A stretch of 64,000 nt of DNA, taken from assembly GCA_009692045.1 (NCBI GenBank), contig SIAA01000002.1, forward strand, positions 60,348 to 124,347, written 5' to 3'. Source of the DNA: Phycisphaerales bacterium (GTDB lineage Bacteria; Planctomycetota; Phycisphaerae; Phycisphaerales; SM1A02). A program made the position numbers and the translations under genes. Under the pieces are notes generated by a model. It did no database searches. It worked only from the letters and a program-made list of their open reading frames with translations, and was not told the origin of the DNA. Every line of letters begins with the position of its first letter. The first letter of the stretch is position 1. Of the stretch, positions 15,334 to 23,862 are shown piece by piece.

Positions 15334-17403
15334 ATGAGCGGATCCGACATCTCGGTGGTCCAGCGGATTCACGAGCTGCGGGAGCTGCTCGACCGCGCCA
15401 ACTTCGCCTACTACGCCGAGGCGAGCTCGTTCATGACTGATGGTGAGTATGACGGGCTCATTGCGCAGCTCATCGAGTTAGAGACCAAACATCCCGAGTG
15501 CTCCGATACTTCAAGTCCTAGCACGAGGGTGGGCGGAGTGCGGGCCGAGGGTTTCACGGCGGTGAAACACACGCTGCCCATGACCTCCATCGACAACACC
15601 TACTCGATTGAGAGTTTCCTCACATGGGCGGATCGATGTGCGCGCGAGCTGGGACACCCGGCCCAGTTCTACTGCGACCCCAAGATCGATGGCTTGGCCA
15701 TCAGCTTGCGCTACGAGAAGGGATTGCTGGTGCAGGCTGTAACACGGGGTGATGGCGAGTCAGGGGACGATGTGACGGCCAATGTCCGCGCTATCCGCGC
15801 CGTGCCACTTCGACTGCGCTCGCTTGGTGGTAGTACTCACCCAGTTCCCAGTGTGCTTGAGGTTCGCGGCGAGATTTTCATGCCCAACAAGCAGTTCGAG
15901 CGCCTCAATCATGCGCGCGAAGCCGCGGGCGAGCCAGCCTTCGCCAACGCCCGCAACTCAACGGCCGGAACAATGAAGAGCCTCGATCCCCAGGTTGTGG
16001 TCGATCGCCGTCTCTCCTTCATTGCCCATGGCCGCGGCGAGTTGGCGGGGGTGCCCTCGCTCAGTTTCAGTGAGTTTCTCGGGTTGATCTCGGCCCTCGG
16101 CATTCCCGTGAACCGCGCGGGGAAACTGTGCAACGATGCTCAGGAGGCTGCCCAATCGATCGAGGCCTTTCGTAACGAGCGACTCAAGGTTCCCTATGGC
16201 ATTGATGGGATGGTGGTCCGAGTCGATCGATTCGACGATCAGGCAGCTCTAGGTGTGACGGCCAAGAGTCCGCGCTGGGCCATCGCCTTCAAGTATCCGG
16301 CTGAGCGAGGCGAGACAACGCTTGTGGGTGTGGAGTGGCAGGTCGGCAAGGGTGGCACACTCACCCCTCGCGCCACGATGGAACCAGTTCTGATCGCGGG
16401 GTCCATGGTGCGACACGCGACTCTGCACAACATCGAGGAGATCCGTCGCAAGGGAATCATGGTGGGAGATCGGGTACTCGTGGAGAAGGCTGGCGAGATC
16501 ATCCCGCAGGTAGTGGAGTCACTGGTCAACAAGCGCACCGGTGTCGAGTGCGCCATCGATGCTCCGACTGTGTGTCCGGCGTGCGGAGGCGCGGTGCAAA
16601 TGGTTGGCCCCAAGCTGTTCTGCGCCAACACGCAGTGCCCGGCGCAGATTCGCGAGCGTTTGATCTGGTTCGTCGGCCGCGATCAAATGGCGATTGATGG
16701 AATGGGTGAGAAGGTCATTGATCAGTTGATCGAAGCTGGCCTGCTGCGCAAGTTCGCTGATCTCTTCACCATGGATCGTGAAAAGGTCTCAGCCCTTCCC
16801 CGACTCGGTGACAAGTCAGCCGCATCTATCGCGCTCTCCGCTGAAGCTGCCAAGGCGCGCGGGCTTGCTCGGCTGCTCGGGGGACTAGGTATCCGCCACA
16901 TCGGAACTAGCGCGGCCAAGACTCTGGGCAAGGCCTATCCCGACATCGAGAGTCTTCTGGCCGCAACTGTTACCGAGTTGCAGGGCTTGGATGACTTCGG
17001 GGAAAGGACGGCCCCCTCAGTATGGGAGGACCTTCATTCGCCGGCATTGACGCAGACATTCGAGGAGTTGCGTGCTGCCGGAGTCAGCCTGGTCAGCACG
17101 AACTATGTGGATGCGAGCCGCGCTCAGGCCGGACTAGTGGATGCCTCGGCCCAGGGCGGGGCTGTCGCGAGCGAGTTTGCAGGCAAGACAGTGGTCATCA
17201 GCGGAACTCTCGCCTCGATCGGTCGCAGTGAACTGACCGCTCGGATCGAAGCGCTGGGCGCCAAAGTTTCCGGCAGCGTTTCCAAGCGCACCAGTTTCCT
17301 GATTGCTGGCGCCGAACCTGGGAGCAAACTGGATAAGGCCAGAGAACTTGGGGTCGAGGTCTGGGATGAGCAGCGGCTGGTGCGCGCGCTGGGCAGTCTC
17401 TAG
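15334..17403 (+). CDS. ligA: NAD-dependent DNA ligase
   Basis: This 689-residue enzyme seals nicks in replication and repair using NAD. Domains in order: Ia domain (about 1-65), adenylation domain with the lysine in CDPKIDGLAIS near residue 115, OB-fold (about 315-395), an intact four-cysteine zinc finger (CPACGG and CANTQC near 412-435), helix-hairpin-helix repeats (LPRLGDKSA, LARLLGGLGIRHIG) and a C-terminal BRCT domain (FAGKTVVISGTLASI). A GTG two codons earlier (15328) is a possible start. Length is normal for LigA. Confidence 0.97.
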   Translation: MSGSDISVVQRIHELRELLDRANFAYYAEASSFMTDGEYDGLIAQLIELETKHPECSDTSSPSTRVGGVRAEGFTAVKHTLPMTSIDNTYSIESFLTWADRCARELGHPAQFYCDPKIDGLAISLRYEKGLLVQAVTRGDGESGDDVTANVRAIRAVPLRLRSLGGSTHPVPSVLEVRGEIFMPNKQFERLNHAREAAGEPAFANARNSTAGTMKSLDPQVVVDRRLSFIAHGRGELAGVPSLSFSEFLGLISALGIPVNRAGKLCNDAQEAAQSIEAFRNERLKVPYGIDGMVVRVDRFDDQAALGVTAKSPRWAIAFKYPAERGETTLVGVEWQVGKGGTLTPRATMEPVLIAGSMVRHATLHNIEEIRRKGIMVGDRVLVEKAGEIIPQVVESLVNKRTGVECAIDAPTVCPACGGAVQMVGPKLFCANTQCPAQIRERLIWFVGRDQMAIDGMGEKVIDQLIEAGLLRKFADLFTMDREKVSALPRLGDKSAASIALSAEAAKARGLARLLGGLGIRHIGTSAAKTLGKAYPDIESLLAATVTELQGLDDFGERTAPSVWEDLHSPALTQTFEELRAAGVSLVSTNYVDASRAQAGLVDASAQGGAVASEFAGKTVVISGTLASIGRSELTARIEALGAKVSGSVSKRTSFLIAGAEPGSKLDKARELGVEVWDEQRLVRALGSL

Positions 17404-17419
17404 CGCGTGAAGCGACGAA

Positions 17420-17878
17420 TCAATCCCACGATTCAGGCGGCGTTGGTCCTTTTATTTCAAAATGGGCCGACAAGTTTGCCTGGCTCGATTCTTGGGAGCA
17501 GTGCCACACCAACTGCTTGTCGAATCTGAGCAGCCATAGATTCCCATCGGCATCCGCCACACCGAGCAGCAAGGAACCGTCCAAGAGAACCGGACCCTCG
17601 ATCCAATACCATGGTTGGGGAAGGCAGCCATCAATAACTGTGAGTTCCCCGCTCTCGTCGATGCTCACCAGTTGACACTCCGCCGGGCCTGCACGAGACT
17701 TCTCACCCATCAACTGCACAGCCCACTCTTTGCCGGCATGAGCGAACGGCGTCATGGTGATCACCTGTTTGGCGGGCCAGAGTGTGCCCCCCAGAATCCA
17801 AGTCAGCATCGCCGCCATGGCAAAAAAGACTGCGGCGCGAATGAGAAGGCTTCGAAATCCGAGGGCAACTATTCCCAT
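17420..17878 (-). CDS. Small membrane-anchored protein of unknown function
   Basis: From the ATG at 17876-17878 the product is 152 residues with one N-terminal membrane helix (SLLIRAAVFFAMAAMLTWILGG) and a soluble, probably extracytoplasmic part containing ECQLVSIDESGELTVIDGC and LLDGSLLLGVADADGNLWLLRF, repeated short beta strands reminiscent of a propeller blade. I do not recognise a family. A longer in-frame extension to 17980 exists but is arginine/proline-rich and unlike a signal. It lies downstream of uppP and converges with ligA. Confidence 0.6.
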   Translation of the reverse strand: MGIVALGFRSLLIRAAVFFAMAAMLTWILGGTLWPAKQVITMTPFAHAGKEWAVQLMGEKSRAGPAECQLVSIDESGELTVIDGCLPQPWYWIEGPVLLDGSLLLGVADADGNLWLLRFDKQLVWHCSQESSQANLSAHFEIKGPTPPESWD

Positions 17879-17951
17879 TTTGTGCAGGGATGGTAACCCT
17901 AGTGATAGAGGCCTGTGGCTGCAGCGGCCGGCAGCGCGATGCACGCAAAGC

Positions 17952-18866
17952 TCAGGCGGCGATCGTGACCCAGCCGGCACTGATAGCTGCCCCGAGCAGC
18001 ACGGCCAGCACGATGCGCCACACGCCGAAGATGGCTAGCGTCGAGCGCGAGAGCCAGGAGACGAGCCACCGCACTGCCAATGCGGCCGAGACCGTGGCAA
18101 CTAGCAGTCCCACGAGAATCGAAGGTGCACCGCCCATCGCCGCAACGAACGAGACGCCTCCCTCGAGCGCATCCTTCGACTCGAGCAAGCAGGCACCTCC
18201 GAGAACTGGCAATGCGAGGAGAAAGGAGTACTCGGCTGCGCTCTTGGCCGGAAGGCCAGCCAGCATGCCCCCAACGATTGTGGTCATCGATCGACTCATG
18301 CCCGGCCAAAGGGCCAAGCACTGCAGAGCTCCTACGAGAAGTGCGTCTCTTGCTGACATCATGCCCAGAGCTTCTGCGCCCTGCGCTGCAGGTCGAGAGG
18401 ACTTCGCATCTAGTCCGGACTCTCTCCGCCTGTGCCATGGTGCGAGGGCAATCATCACTACTCCACCCACGAATAGTGCCAGGAGCACTGGGACGGGAGA
18501 GAACAGTTTCTCTTTGATCCAGCCGCGCAGCAGGAGGCCCAGCACGGCCGCCGGGAAAGACGAGATCATCAGATTCACTCCGAGCTTCAAGCCCTCGCTT
18601 GCCTTGGGGCAACGCCACGCGGGGATCGCCAGAGACCCGAAGCCCCGGAGTATCTGCAGTAGGCGAGCTCGGTAAAGGCCCACCACCGCCAGTATTGCTC
18701 CGCCTTGCACAATGATCTCAAACTTCTTGATGGCCTCGCGCTGGAGGGGGTTGTCATCCAACCCTAGCAGCCAGCTAGTGAGGATCAGGTGACCGGTAGA
18801 ACTGATGGGTAGGTACTCCGTCACCCCCTCAACCAGACCGAGAACTGCTGCTTCAAGGACATTCAT
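17952..18866 (-). CDS. uppP: Undecaprenyl-diphosphatase
   Basis: This 304-residue integral membrane enzyme recycles the lipid carrier for peptidoglycan and other envelope polymers by removing one phosphate from undecaprenyl diphosphate. The N-terminal motif is GLVEGVTEYLPISSTGHL (Glu, Ser and His catalytic set near residues 13-26) and the second motif is LWPGMSRSMTTI with the key Arg. At least seven hydrophobic helices follow. Family members are also called BacA and confer tolerance to bacitracin. It is separated from ilvC by 30 bases on the same strand. Confidence 0.95.
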   Translation of the reverse strand: MNVLEAAVLGLVEGVTEYLPISSTGHLILTSWLLGLDDNPLQREAIKKFEIIVQGGAILAVVGLYRARLLQILRGFGSLAIPAWRCPKASEGLKLGVNLMISSFPAAVLGLLLRGWIKEKLFSPVPVLLALFVGGVVMIALAPWHRRRESGLDAKSSRPAAQGAEALGMMSARDALLVGALQCLALWPGMSRSMTTIVGGMLAGLPAKSAAEYSFLLALPVLGGACLLESKDALEGGVSFVAAMGGAPSILVGLLVATVSAALAVRWLVSWLSRSTLAIFGVWRIVLAVLLGAAISAGWVTIAA

Positions 18867-18896
18867 TGGGGTTGCAGCAGAGACTAGGGGATTCGC

Positions 18897-19949
18897 TCAG
18901 ACCGCAGTGGTCGAACTTGCCTGAGGCGTGGAGAGTTCCTTCAGTCGCAGGCGCGCAGCCTCCATGGGATGGCTCGCTGCACTAGATCGCATGGAGTCCA
19001 CTTTGGTTGAGCCACTCTCTGCGTCCGCCTGCATCGCTCTGGCAAAGTCACCGGAGCGAATCTCCTGCAAGAGTGTCCGCATGGTTAGGCGAGTTCGATC
19101 GTCCACAAGAAGCGGAGCCGCTCGGGCTGCACCGAATGCTGCGGTGGGGCTGATGCCTGCCAACATTCCTGCGATGCCACCCTTGGCGATCATGTCTCCA
19201 ATGAGTTGCAGTTCTTGGCAGCACTCGTTGTAAGCAAGCTCAGGCGGGTAGCCCTGCTCCAGCATTACTTCAAACGCTGCGACTGCGAGGGCACTAACTC
19301 CACCGCACAGAACCGCCTGCTCACCGAACAGATCAGTTTCAGTTTCATCTTTGAATGTTGTTCTAACGATGCCGACTCGGCTGCTGCCAATACCGCTGGC
19401 CCATGCCATCATGATTGCATTCGCGATCTCAGGGTTGGAGCCAGGTTGAGCCGTTGCTACGAGTGCAAGCAGCCCTGATCCTTGCAAATACTTGCTTCGT
19501 AGGCTCGCTCCAGGACCCTTGGGAGCAACCATGACTACGCCGTGGTTTGCAGGGGGGCGGACGATACCGAAGTGCACGGAAAACCCGTGCAAAAACCCCA
19601 GTATTGCCTGCGGCCCTATCGCTGCGCTAATCGATTGCCACACGGGCAGATGCGCTATGTCGGGAACGGCAAAAACCACCAAGTCGGCCGAGGTCGCCGC
19701 CTCAGCCAAACCCATCGCTTCGAAGCCATCAGACCGGGCCAGACGTCTCGTGGCGGAGGAGTCTTTCCCTCCTACGAGCACGCGCACTCCAGAGTCTCTC
19801 AAGTTCAGAGCGTGCGCCCGACCCTGATTGCCGTAGCCCAGTACTGCAACCGTCTTGCCCAGCAGACCTTGTATGAGCATTTCCGGATCACCATCATGTC
19901 GGTCTAGGCTCGATGCCGTTGCAGAAATGTGGCGGTTTTTGATGCTCAT
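18897..19949 (-). CDS. ilvC: Ketol-acid reductoisomerase, divergent
   Basis: This 350-residue protein has the Rossmann start KTVAVLGYGNQGRAHALNLRDSG, the block GFLHGFSVHFG, and the magnesium-binding core TTFKDETETDLFGEQAVLCGG, then YNECCQELQLIGDMIAKGG. It should catalyse the isomerisation and NADPH reduction in valine/isoleucine synthesis. It deviates from ordinary class I enzymes: APKGPGASLR lacks the usual His after PG, and ISPTAAFGA replaces the usual ISDTAEYG. No ilvB/ilvN/leu gene is near. The leader region to the divergent PilZ gene holds several palindromes. Confidence 0.88.
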   Translation of the reverse strand: MSIKNRHISATASSLDRHDGDPEMLIQGLLGKTVAVLGYGNQGRAHALNLRDSGVRVLVGGKDSSATRRLARSDGFEAMGLAEAATSADLVVFAVPDIAHLPVWQSISAAIGPQAILGFLHGFSVHFGIVRPPANHGVVMVAPKGPGASLRSKYLQGSGLLALVATAQPGSNPEIANAIMMAWASGIGSSRVGIVRTTFKDETETDLFGEQAVLCGGVSALAVAAFEVMLEQGYPPELAYNECCQELQLIGDMIAKGGIAGMLAGISPTAAFGAARAAPLLVDDRTRLTMRTLLQEIRSGDFARAMQADAESGSTKVDSMRSSAASHPMEAARLRLKELSTPQASSTTAV

Positions 19950-19982
19950 GGTGTGAGAATAAGCCGTTCCGTTACCTTTTGC

Positions 19983-20098
19983 TTGTCACTGCAAAGTTTT
20001 GTGACAATCTGAGAGTAGATGATTCAGTTCTCACCACAGATTCATGAACTGAGTTGATCATTGCCGATAATTGCGTTGGCATGGTTGCCACGATCGTG
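19983..20098. promoter_or_regulatory. Palindrome-rich divergent leader between ilvC and PilZ gene
   Basis: Three perfect inverted repeats are seen: TTGTCAC (19983-19989) with GTGACAA (20001-20007), TCAGTTC (20024-20030) with GAACTGA (20046-20052), and the self-complementary CACGATCGTG (20089-20098). They lie in the 196-base gap between two divergent starts, where operators or attenuator structures are expected. No regulator can be named. Confidence 0.45.
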
Positions 20099-20145
20099 AT
20101 TCGTATTCAGGATGAAATTGATGATCTCGTTTTGGCCCCTCAGTC

Positions 20146-20565
20146 ATGTTGACCTCTACTGATAACCGACGGGTCGCGGAGCGGTTTCAGTTGTCTGCGC
20201 CCTACACACGTGTTTTGGTGACCGCGGATCGCCCCAAACAACTGGGCAATCCGAGATTCTCTGCCGACAGAACTGACATCTCAGAGTTGGAAGGTCACGC
20301 CTACGACATCTCTATTTCGGGGCTTCGTTTCGAACTTGACGAAGCGCTGGCGGAAGGCATGCCCGTGGAGATTGAACTGCACCTGCCGGGATGTCAAAGT
20401 TCGGTGAAGGCCAACGCCAAGATCGTGCGGGTTTTCGATCATGCGGATGACCCAGGGCCGCGTCGCATGGCGGCGCACTTCGAGGGCTTTGAGAACGATC
20501 ATGCTGAGCAGGTGCTGCGCGGGCACCTCGGCAGCGGATTCTGCGGTCACGCTCTGAAGTATTGA
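20146..20565 (+). CDS. PilZ-domain protein
   Basis: This 139-residue protein consists of one PilZ domain: an N-terminal RRVAERFQL stretch supplying the arginines of the RxxxR motif, followed by DISISGLRFEL, the D/NxSxxG motif, and a beta barrel (PVEIELHLPG, KANAKIVRVF, MAAHFEGF). PilZ domains bind the second messenger cyclic di-GMP. With no output domain it may act by protein contact. No diguanylate cyclase is in the window. Confidence 0.83.
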   Translation: MLTSTDNRRVAERFQLSAPYTRVLVTADRPKQLGNPRFSADRTDISELEGHAYDISISGLRFELDEALAEGMPVEIELHLPGCQSSVKANAKIVRVFDHADDPGPRRMAAHFEGFENDHAEQVLRGHLGSGFCGHALKY

Positions 20566-20655
20566 GTCGACCGCCTCGCGCCAAACGAACCCATCAAGTC
20601 ACCATTGTCAGCAGTCCCTCTTGATCGAGGTCGCTTGGATGCTACATTTGCGGTG

Positions 20656-20716
20656 ACTACTCTCGGGAGTAGTTGACGAGCGCTCGAGCGACCTTCGCGT
20701 GGCGAAGTTCGCTCGA
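20656..20716 (+). promoter_or_regulatory. Two tandem hairpins in the rnc leader
   Basis: Hairpin 1 pairs ACTACTC (20656-20662) with GAGTAGT (20667-20673) around a 4-base loop. Hairpin 2 pairs TCGAGCGA (20684-20691) with TCGCTCGA (20709-20716), then after one mismatch CTTCGC (20693-20698) with GCGAAG (20702-20707), leaving a 3-base loop: 14 base pairs in all. No T-tract follows, so it is not an intrinsic terminator. RNase III of other bacteria cuts a stem in its own leader; a similar role is inferred here. Confidence 0.5.
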
Positions 20717-20780
20717 CTGCCCGATGTCACTGATCCGCCCGTGCGGAGGATGATGCGCCTCTACGCATCGGGAGTCGTTC

Positions 20781-21605
20781 ATGGTTGTTTCAATGCGGGC
20801 GCGAGCCGAGTCTCTCCTCGGTTACAGTTTCGACAATCCGGAGTTGTTGCAGCTGGCACTGACTCACTCCTCGCGCGCCACGAGCCGCCAGTTGAGTAAC
20901 GAGCGGCTTGAGTTTCTCGGCGATGCCGTGCTCGGTCTGTGCATCTGCGAGCACCTCTACCTTCGGTTCCCCCAATCGCTCGAAGGTGATCTCACCAAAC
21001 TCAAATCGTTGATTGTGAGCCGCAAGATATGCGCCCAGATCGCGACAGAGCGCGGCTACCTCGAGTTGCTTCAGTCCGGCAAAGGGATGAGCCGACCCGA
21101 TCAGATGCCAGCTTCGGTTGCGGCGGCCATCATCGAGTCCCTCATTGGCGCGGTCTATCTTGACTCCGGGCTTGATGCAGCGAGATCGATTGTTGTTCGG
21201 GAGTTTGGACCATTCGTGGAGCGATTCTCAATGTTGGGGCACCACGAAAACTTCAAGAGCGTTCTGCAGCAGATGGCGCTGGCACTGGGCATGGGTTCTC
21301 CCGAGTACAAAGTTCTCGATGAAAAGGGGCCGGATCACGCGCTCTGCTTTGAAGTGTGCGTCGAACTGGGAGCCCGCCGATTCGAGGCGTGCTGGGGGAT
21401 GTCAAAGCGAGTGGCTGAGCAGGCCGCCGCTCGGTGCGCCCTCATCGAACTTGGCATGGTGGTAGTAGGAGAGGATGGAGTTGACCGCGTCGAGTCCAAC
21501 AACGGCCTCGGCGCTCAACCCTCGAGCAAGGGCAGCAAAGCTTCGACAGCCGCTTCCGGAGTCAAAGCGGAAACATCCAAACGCAGGTCGGCCAAGCGCA
21601 GATAG
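20781..21605 (+). CDS. rnc: Ribonuclease III
   Basis: This 274-residue protein has an endonuclease domain and a double-stranded RNA-binding domain (about 155-230: ENFKSVLQQMALALG, RVAEQAAARCALIEL), plus a 40-residue Ser/Lys-rich tail. The signature NERLEFLGDAVLG supplies Glu41, Glu44 and Asp48. The second metal-binding stretch, normally LADxxEAxIG, reads VAAAIIESLIG: Glu119 is kept but the aspartate three residues earlier (Asp114 in E. coli) is Ala116. Whether it cuts normally is therefore open. A second in-frame ATG lies at 20793. The 3' end overlaps convergent aroK by 91 bases. Confidence 0.92.
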   Translation: MVVSMRARAESLLGYSFDNPELLQLALTHSSRATSRQLSNERLEFLGDAVLGLCICEHLYLRFPQSLEGDLTKLKSLIVSRKICAQIATERGYLELLQSGKGMSRPDQMPASVAAAIIESLIGAVYLDSGLDAARSIVVREFGPFVERFSMLGHHENFKSVLQQMALALGMGSPEYKVLDEKGPDHALCFEVCVELGARRFEACWGMSKRVAEQAAARCALIELGMVVVGEDGVDRVESNNGLGAQPSSKGSKASTAASGVKAETSKRRSAKRR

Positions 21606-22126
21606 TGGGGGCCTCGACTGCGATGGAGGTAGACGAGTTCTTCATCAATGGGCATGGGCGTTAGTGCCGGTCGATCAACGGGGGATGACCTCAGGCGTTG
21701 CCGCAGGACATCGAGACTGCATTCGAGCCAGATGATTCTCCAGCCGGCGGCACGGGCACTCTGCAGTCGCGCCGCCGCACGGGGATGAGTAGGGGTGCCA
21801 CCGCCCAGAGCGATCACCCTTCGCGCATCACCGGCGCCGCAGCGGAGCCCACCGCTGGGAGCTGGTGCATGAGGCATCTCTCCCAGCAGTCCCTCCAGTG
21901 CCGCATCTTCTGCTTCGCGCCATGCCGGCTCCCCTAGCAAACGCAGGGCCGCTCCTGCCGACTCGCAGCCGACCCGTGTCGCCGCGACCTGATCCAGATC
22001 AGCAAAGTCCCAACCCAATCGCACAGCCAATAGAGCACCGAGCGTGGTCTTGCCGCTGGCCCTGAGTCCTTGAATGAGGAGGCCTCTGATAGCCGGCTGT
22101 GCACATTGGGGCGATGATTCGACCAT
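21515..22126 (-). CDS. aroK: Shikimate kinase
   Basis: This 203-residue kinase phosphorylates shikimate in aromatic amino-acid synthesis. Features are the P-loop GLRASGKTT near residue 19, FADLDQV supplying the Asp for shikimate binding, the VIALGGGTPTHP block near 104, and RPALTPMP (lid Arg). It is slightly longer than usual (about 175) because of an insert near residues 82-100. aroB lies 35 kb away. It overlaps the tail of rnc on the other strand and is preceded by rpmH. Confidence 0.9.
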   Translation of the reverse strand: MVESSPQCAQPAIRGLLIQGLRASGKTTLGALLAVRLGWDFADLDQVAATRVGCESAGAALRLLGEPAWREAEDAALEGLLGEMPHAPAPSGGLRCGAGDARRVIALGGGTPTHPRAAARLQSARAAGWRIIWLECSLDVLRQRLRSSPVDRPALTPMPIDEELVYLHRSRGPHYLRLADLRLDVSALTPEAAVEALLPLLEG

Positions 22127-22153
22127 GTGCAGCCAACCTAGAGGCGGGTGTGA

Positions 22154-22288
22154 CTACCGAGGATTGATCCGCCGACCGACTCGTCGCTTGCGGTTCACAA
22201 TCTTGCGACCCTTGGCGCTGGCCATTCGGGCTCGGAATCCGATAGAGCGGATCTTCTTGGTGCGGCTGAGCTTGTGGGGATAATGCAT
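22154..22288 (-). CDS. rpmH: Ribosomal protein L34
   Basis: This 44-residue basic protein reads MHYPHKLSRTKKIRSIGF, then RARMASAKGRKIV and NRKRRVGRR, the unmistakable L34 pattern (GFRARMxTxxGRxVLxxRRxxGR). It is part of the large ribosomal subunit near the exit tunnel. In most bacteria rpmH is followed by rnpA and yidC next to the origin; here the next gene is aroK, so that cluster is broken up. Confidence 0.95.
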   Translation of the reverse strand: MHYPHKLSRTKKIRSIGFRARMASAKGRKIVNRKRRVGRRINPR

Positions 22289-22351
22289 GGCGTCCTTGGG
22301 TAGAAGCGGGAAACCCGAATCGGGGATAGTACGCCCCCGCCTCGATTTGCG

Positions 22352-23002
22352 CTAGTCCCTGGAGTGTCGAACCATGCGTCCCGCCACCACAAAGATCACA
22401 TCCTCGGCGATATTTGTGGCAATGTCGGCGATTCGCTCGAAACGCTGGGCGATGGCTAGAACTTCAATCGCCGCAGCAGTGGCTGACACATGGCGCGGAA
22501 TCTCCTCTCGGGCCCAAACCAGCACCGCTCGTTGCAGGTCATCCACCCGCCTGTCGCTTCGCCGCACCTGCTGGCATAGAGCCTGATCCTCATTGGAGAG
22601 TGCGGCAAGAACATCGCTGAGCATGGTTCGAGCTGCGAAGGCCAGGTCAGTCAGCGCGTCAGGCAGGGGGATGGATTCGTAATTAGAGAGCCTCATGAAT
22701 CGCTTGGCGCACCCTCGCGCCAGATCTCCGATGCGCTCCAGCTCGCTGTTGATGCGCATCACCGAGAGGATGAAGCGCAGGTCGCCAGCCACGGGATGCC
22801 CGAGGGCTAGCAGTCGCATGGCCGCCTGCTCGATACGCACTTCCATGTCATCTATCTCGTCATCGCCTTTGCGCACCTGTTGTGCCGCATCCAGATCATG
22901 GTCGACGATGGCCTCGATAGCCCGCGTGACCCGCTGTTCCACCAATGCCCCCATCGAGAGCAGGTTGCGGCGCAAGTCCAGTAGTTCTGACTGATAGTCC
23001 AT
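22352..23002 (-). CDS. phoU: Phosphate transport system regulator PhoU
   Basis: This 216-residue all-helical protein has the two three-helix PhoU repeats, with the metal-binding patterns EVRIEQAAMRLLALGHPVAGDLR and RIADIATNIAEDVIF (ExxxD and NIAE). PhoU connects the Pst transporter to PhoR and holds the kinase off when phosphate is plentiful. It is last in the pst cluster, 17 bases after pstB. Confidence 0.95.
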   Translation of the reverse strand: MDYQSELLDLRRNLLSMGALVEQRVTRAIEAIVDHDLDAAQQVRKGDDEIDDMEVRIEQAAMRLLALGHPVAGDLRFILSVMRINSELERIGDLARGCAKRFMRLSNYESIPLPDALTDLAFAARTMLSDVLAALSNEDQALCQQVRRSDRRVDDLQRAVLVWAREEIPRHVSATAAAIEVLAIAQRFERIADIATNIAEDVIFVVAGRMVRHSRD

Positions 23003-23019
23003 GAGGCGATCTCCAAGTT

Positions 23020-23862
23020 CTAGCCGAATCGACCCGTCACATAATCCTCTGTTTGCTTCTGCGAAGGATTGGTGAACACCAGTTCGGTCAGGCCTGATTC
23101 GATGAGTTTGCCCTCGTAAAAGAAGGCCGTCATGTCAGAGACACGCGAGGCCTGCTGCAGATTGTGGGTGACGATGATGATCGTGTAGCGAGCGCGCAGA
23201 TCACGGATGAGGTCTTCGATGCTGGCACTGGACTTGGGATCAAGCGCCGAGCAGGGCTCATCCATCAACACTACCTCTGGACCAACGGCTATGGCGCGAG
23301 CGATGCAGAGGCGCTGTTGTTGACCGCCGGAGAGCCCGAGCGCCGAACTGTGCAGTCGATCCTTCACCTCGTTCCAGAGGGCGGCGCTTCGCAGACTCTG
23401 CTCCACCAACTCCTCCAGATCATTGCGGGAGTAAACCCGGTGCAATCGCGGACCGAAGGCCACATTGTCAAAGATGCTCTTGGGAAAGGGATTGGGTTTC
23501 TGAAACACCATGCCGACCCGCCGGCGCAGATCGACCACATCGAGCGAGCGTGACAGGAGATCTTCGCCGTGCAGCGAGAGGACGCCCTCGGCTCTGGCCG
23601 AAACGATGGTGTCATTCATGCGGTTGATCCAGCGCAGAAAGGTGCTCTTGCCGCACCCGCTGGGTCCGATGAACGCAGTCACGCCACGCGCGGGGATTTC
23701 CAGCGTGACCTCATGCAACGCTTGAAAGGCGCCGTACCAGGCGCTGAACTTGCCGACCATGATCGCGGGTGTCCCGGGCGTCTCAGACTCAGCCGAGCGC
23801 GTTGGTGATGAGGCAACATCCAGATGTGTTGGTGTGTGTTCCATGGTCGAGGCAGGTGTCAT
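23020..23862 (-). CDS. pstB: Phosphate ABC transporter ATPase
   Basis: This 280-residue protein is the ATP-hydrolysing subunit of the high-affinity phosphate importer: Walker [20 protein letters not shown] near residue 62, Q-loop [12 protein letters not shown], signature LSGGQQQRL, Walker [14 protein letters not shown] and switch His in THNLQQ. About 30 N-terminal residues are an extra low-complexity tail compared with usual PstB. The start overlaps the end of pstA by 4 bases. Confidence 0.96.
   Translation of the reverse strand: MTPASTMEHTPTHLDVASSPTRSAESETPGTPAIMVGKFSAWYGAFQALHEVTLEIPARGVTAFIGPSGCGKSTFLRWINRMNDTIVSARAEGVLSLHGEDLLSRSLDVVDLRRRVGMVFQKPNPFPKSIFDNVAFGPRLHRVYSRNDLEELVEQSLRSAALWNEVKDRLHSSALGLSGGQQQRLCIARAIAVGPEVVLMDEPCSALDPKSSASIEDLIRDLRARYTIIIVTHNLQQASRVSDMTAFFYEGKLIESGLTELVFTNPSQKQTEDYVTGRFG

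Noticed and set aside
17890..18675. A 261-codon plus-strand frame
   Set aside because: Antisense to uppP; low-complexity Ser/Arg/Pro composition.
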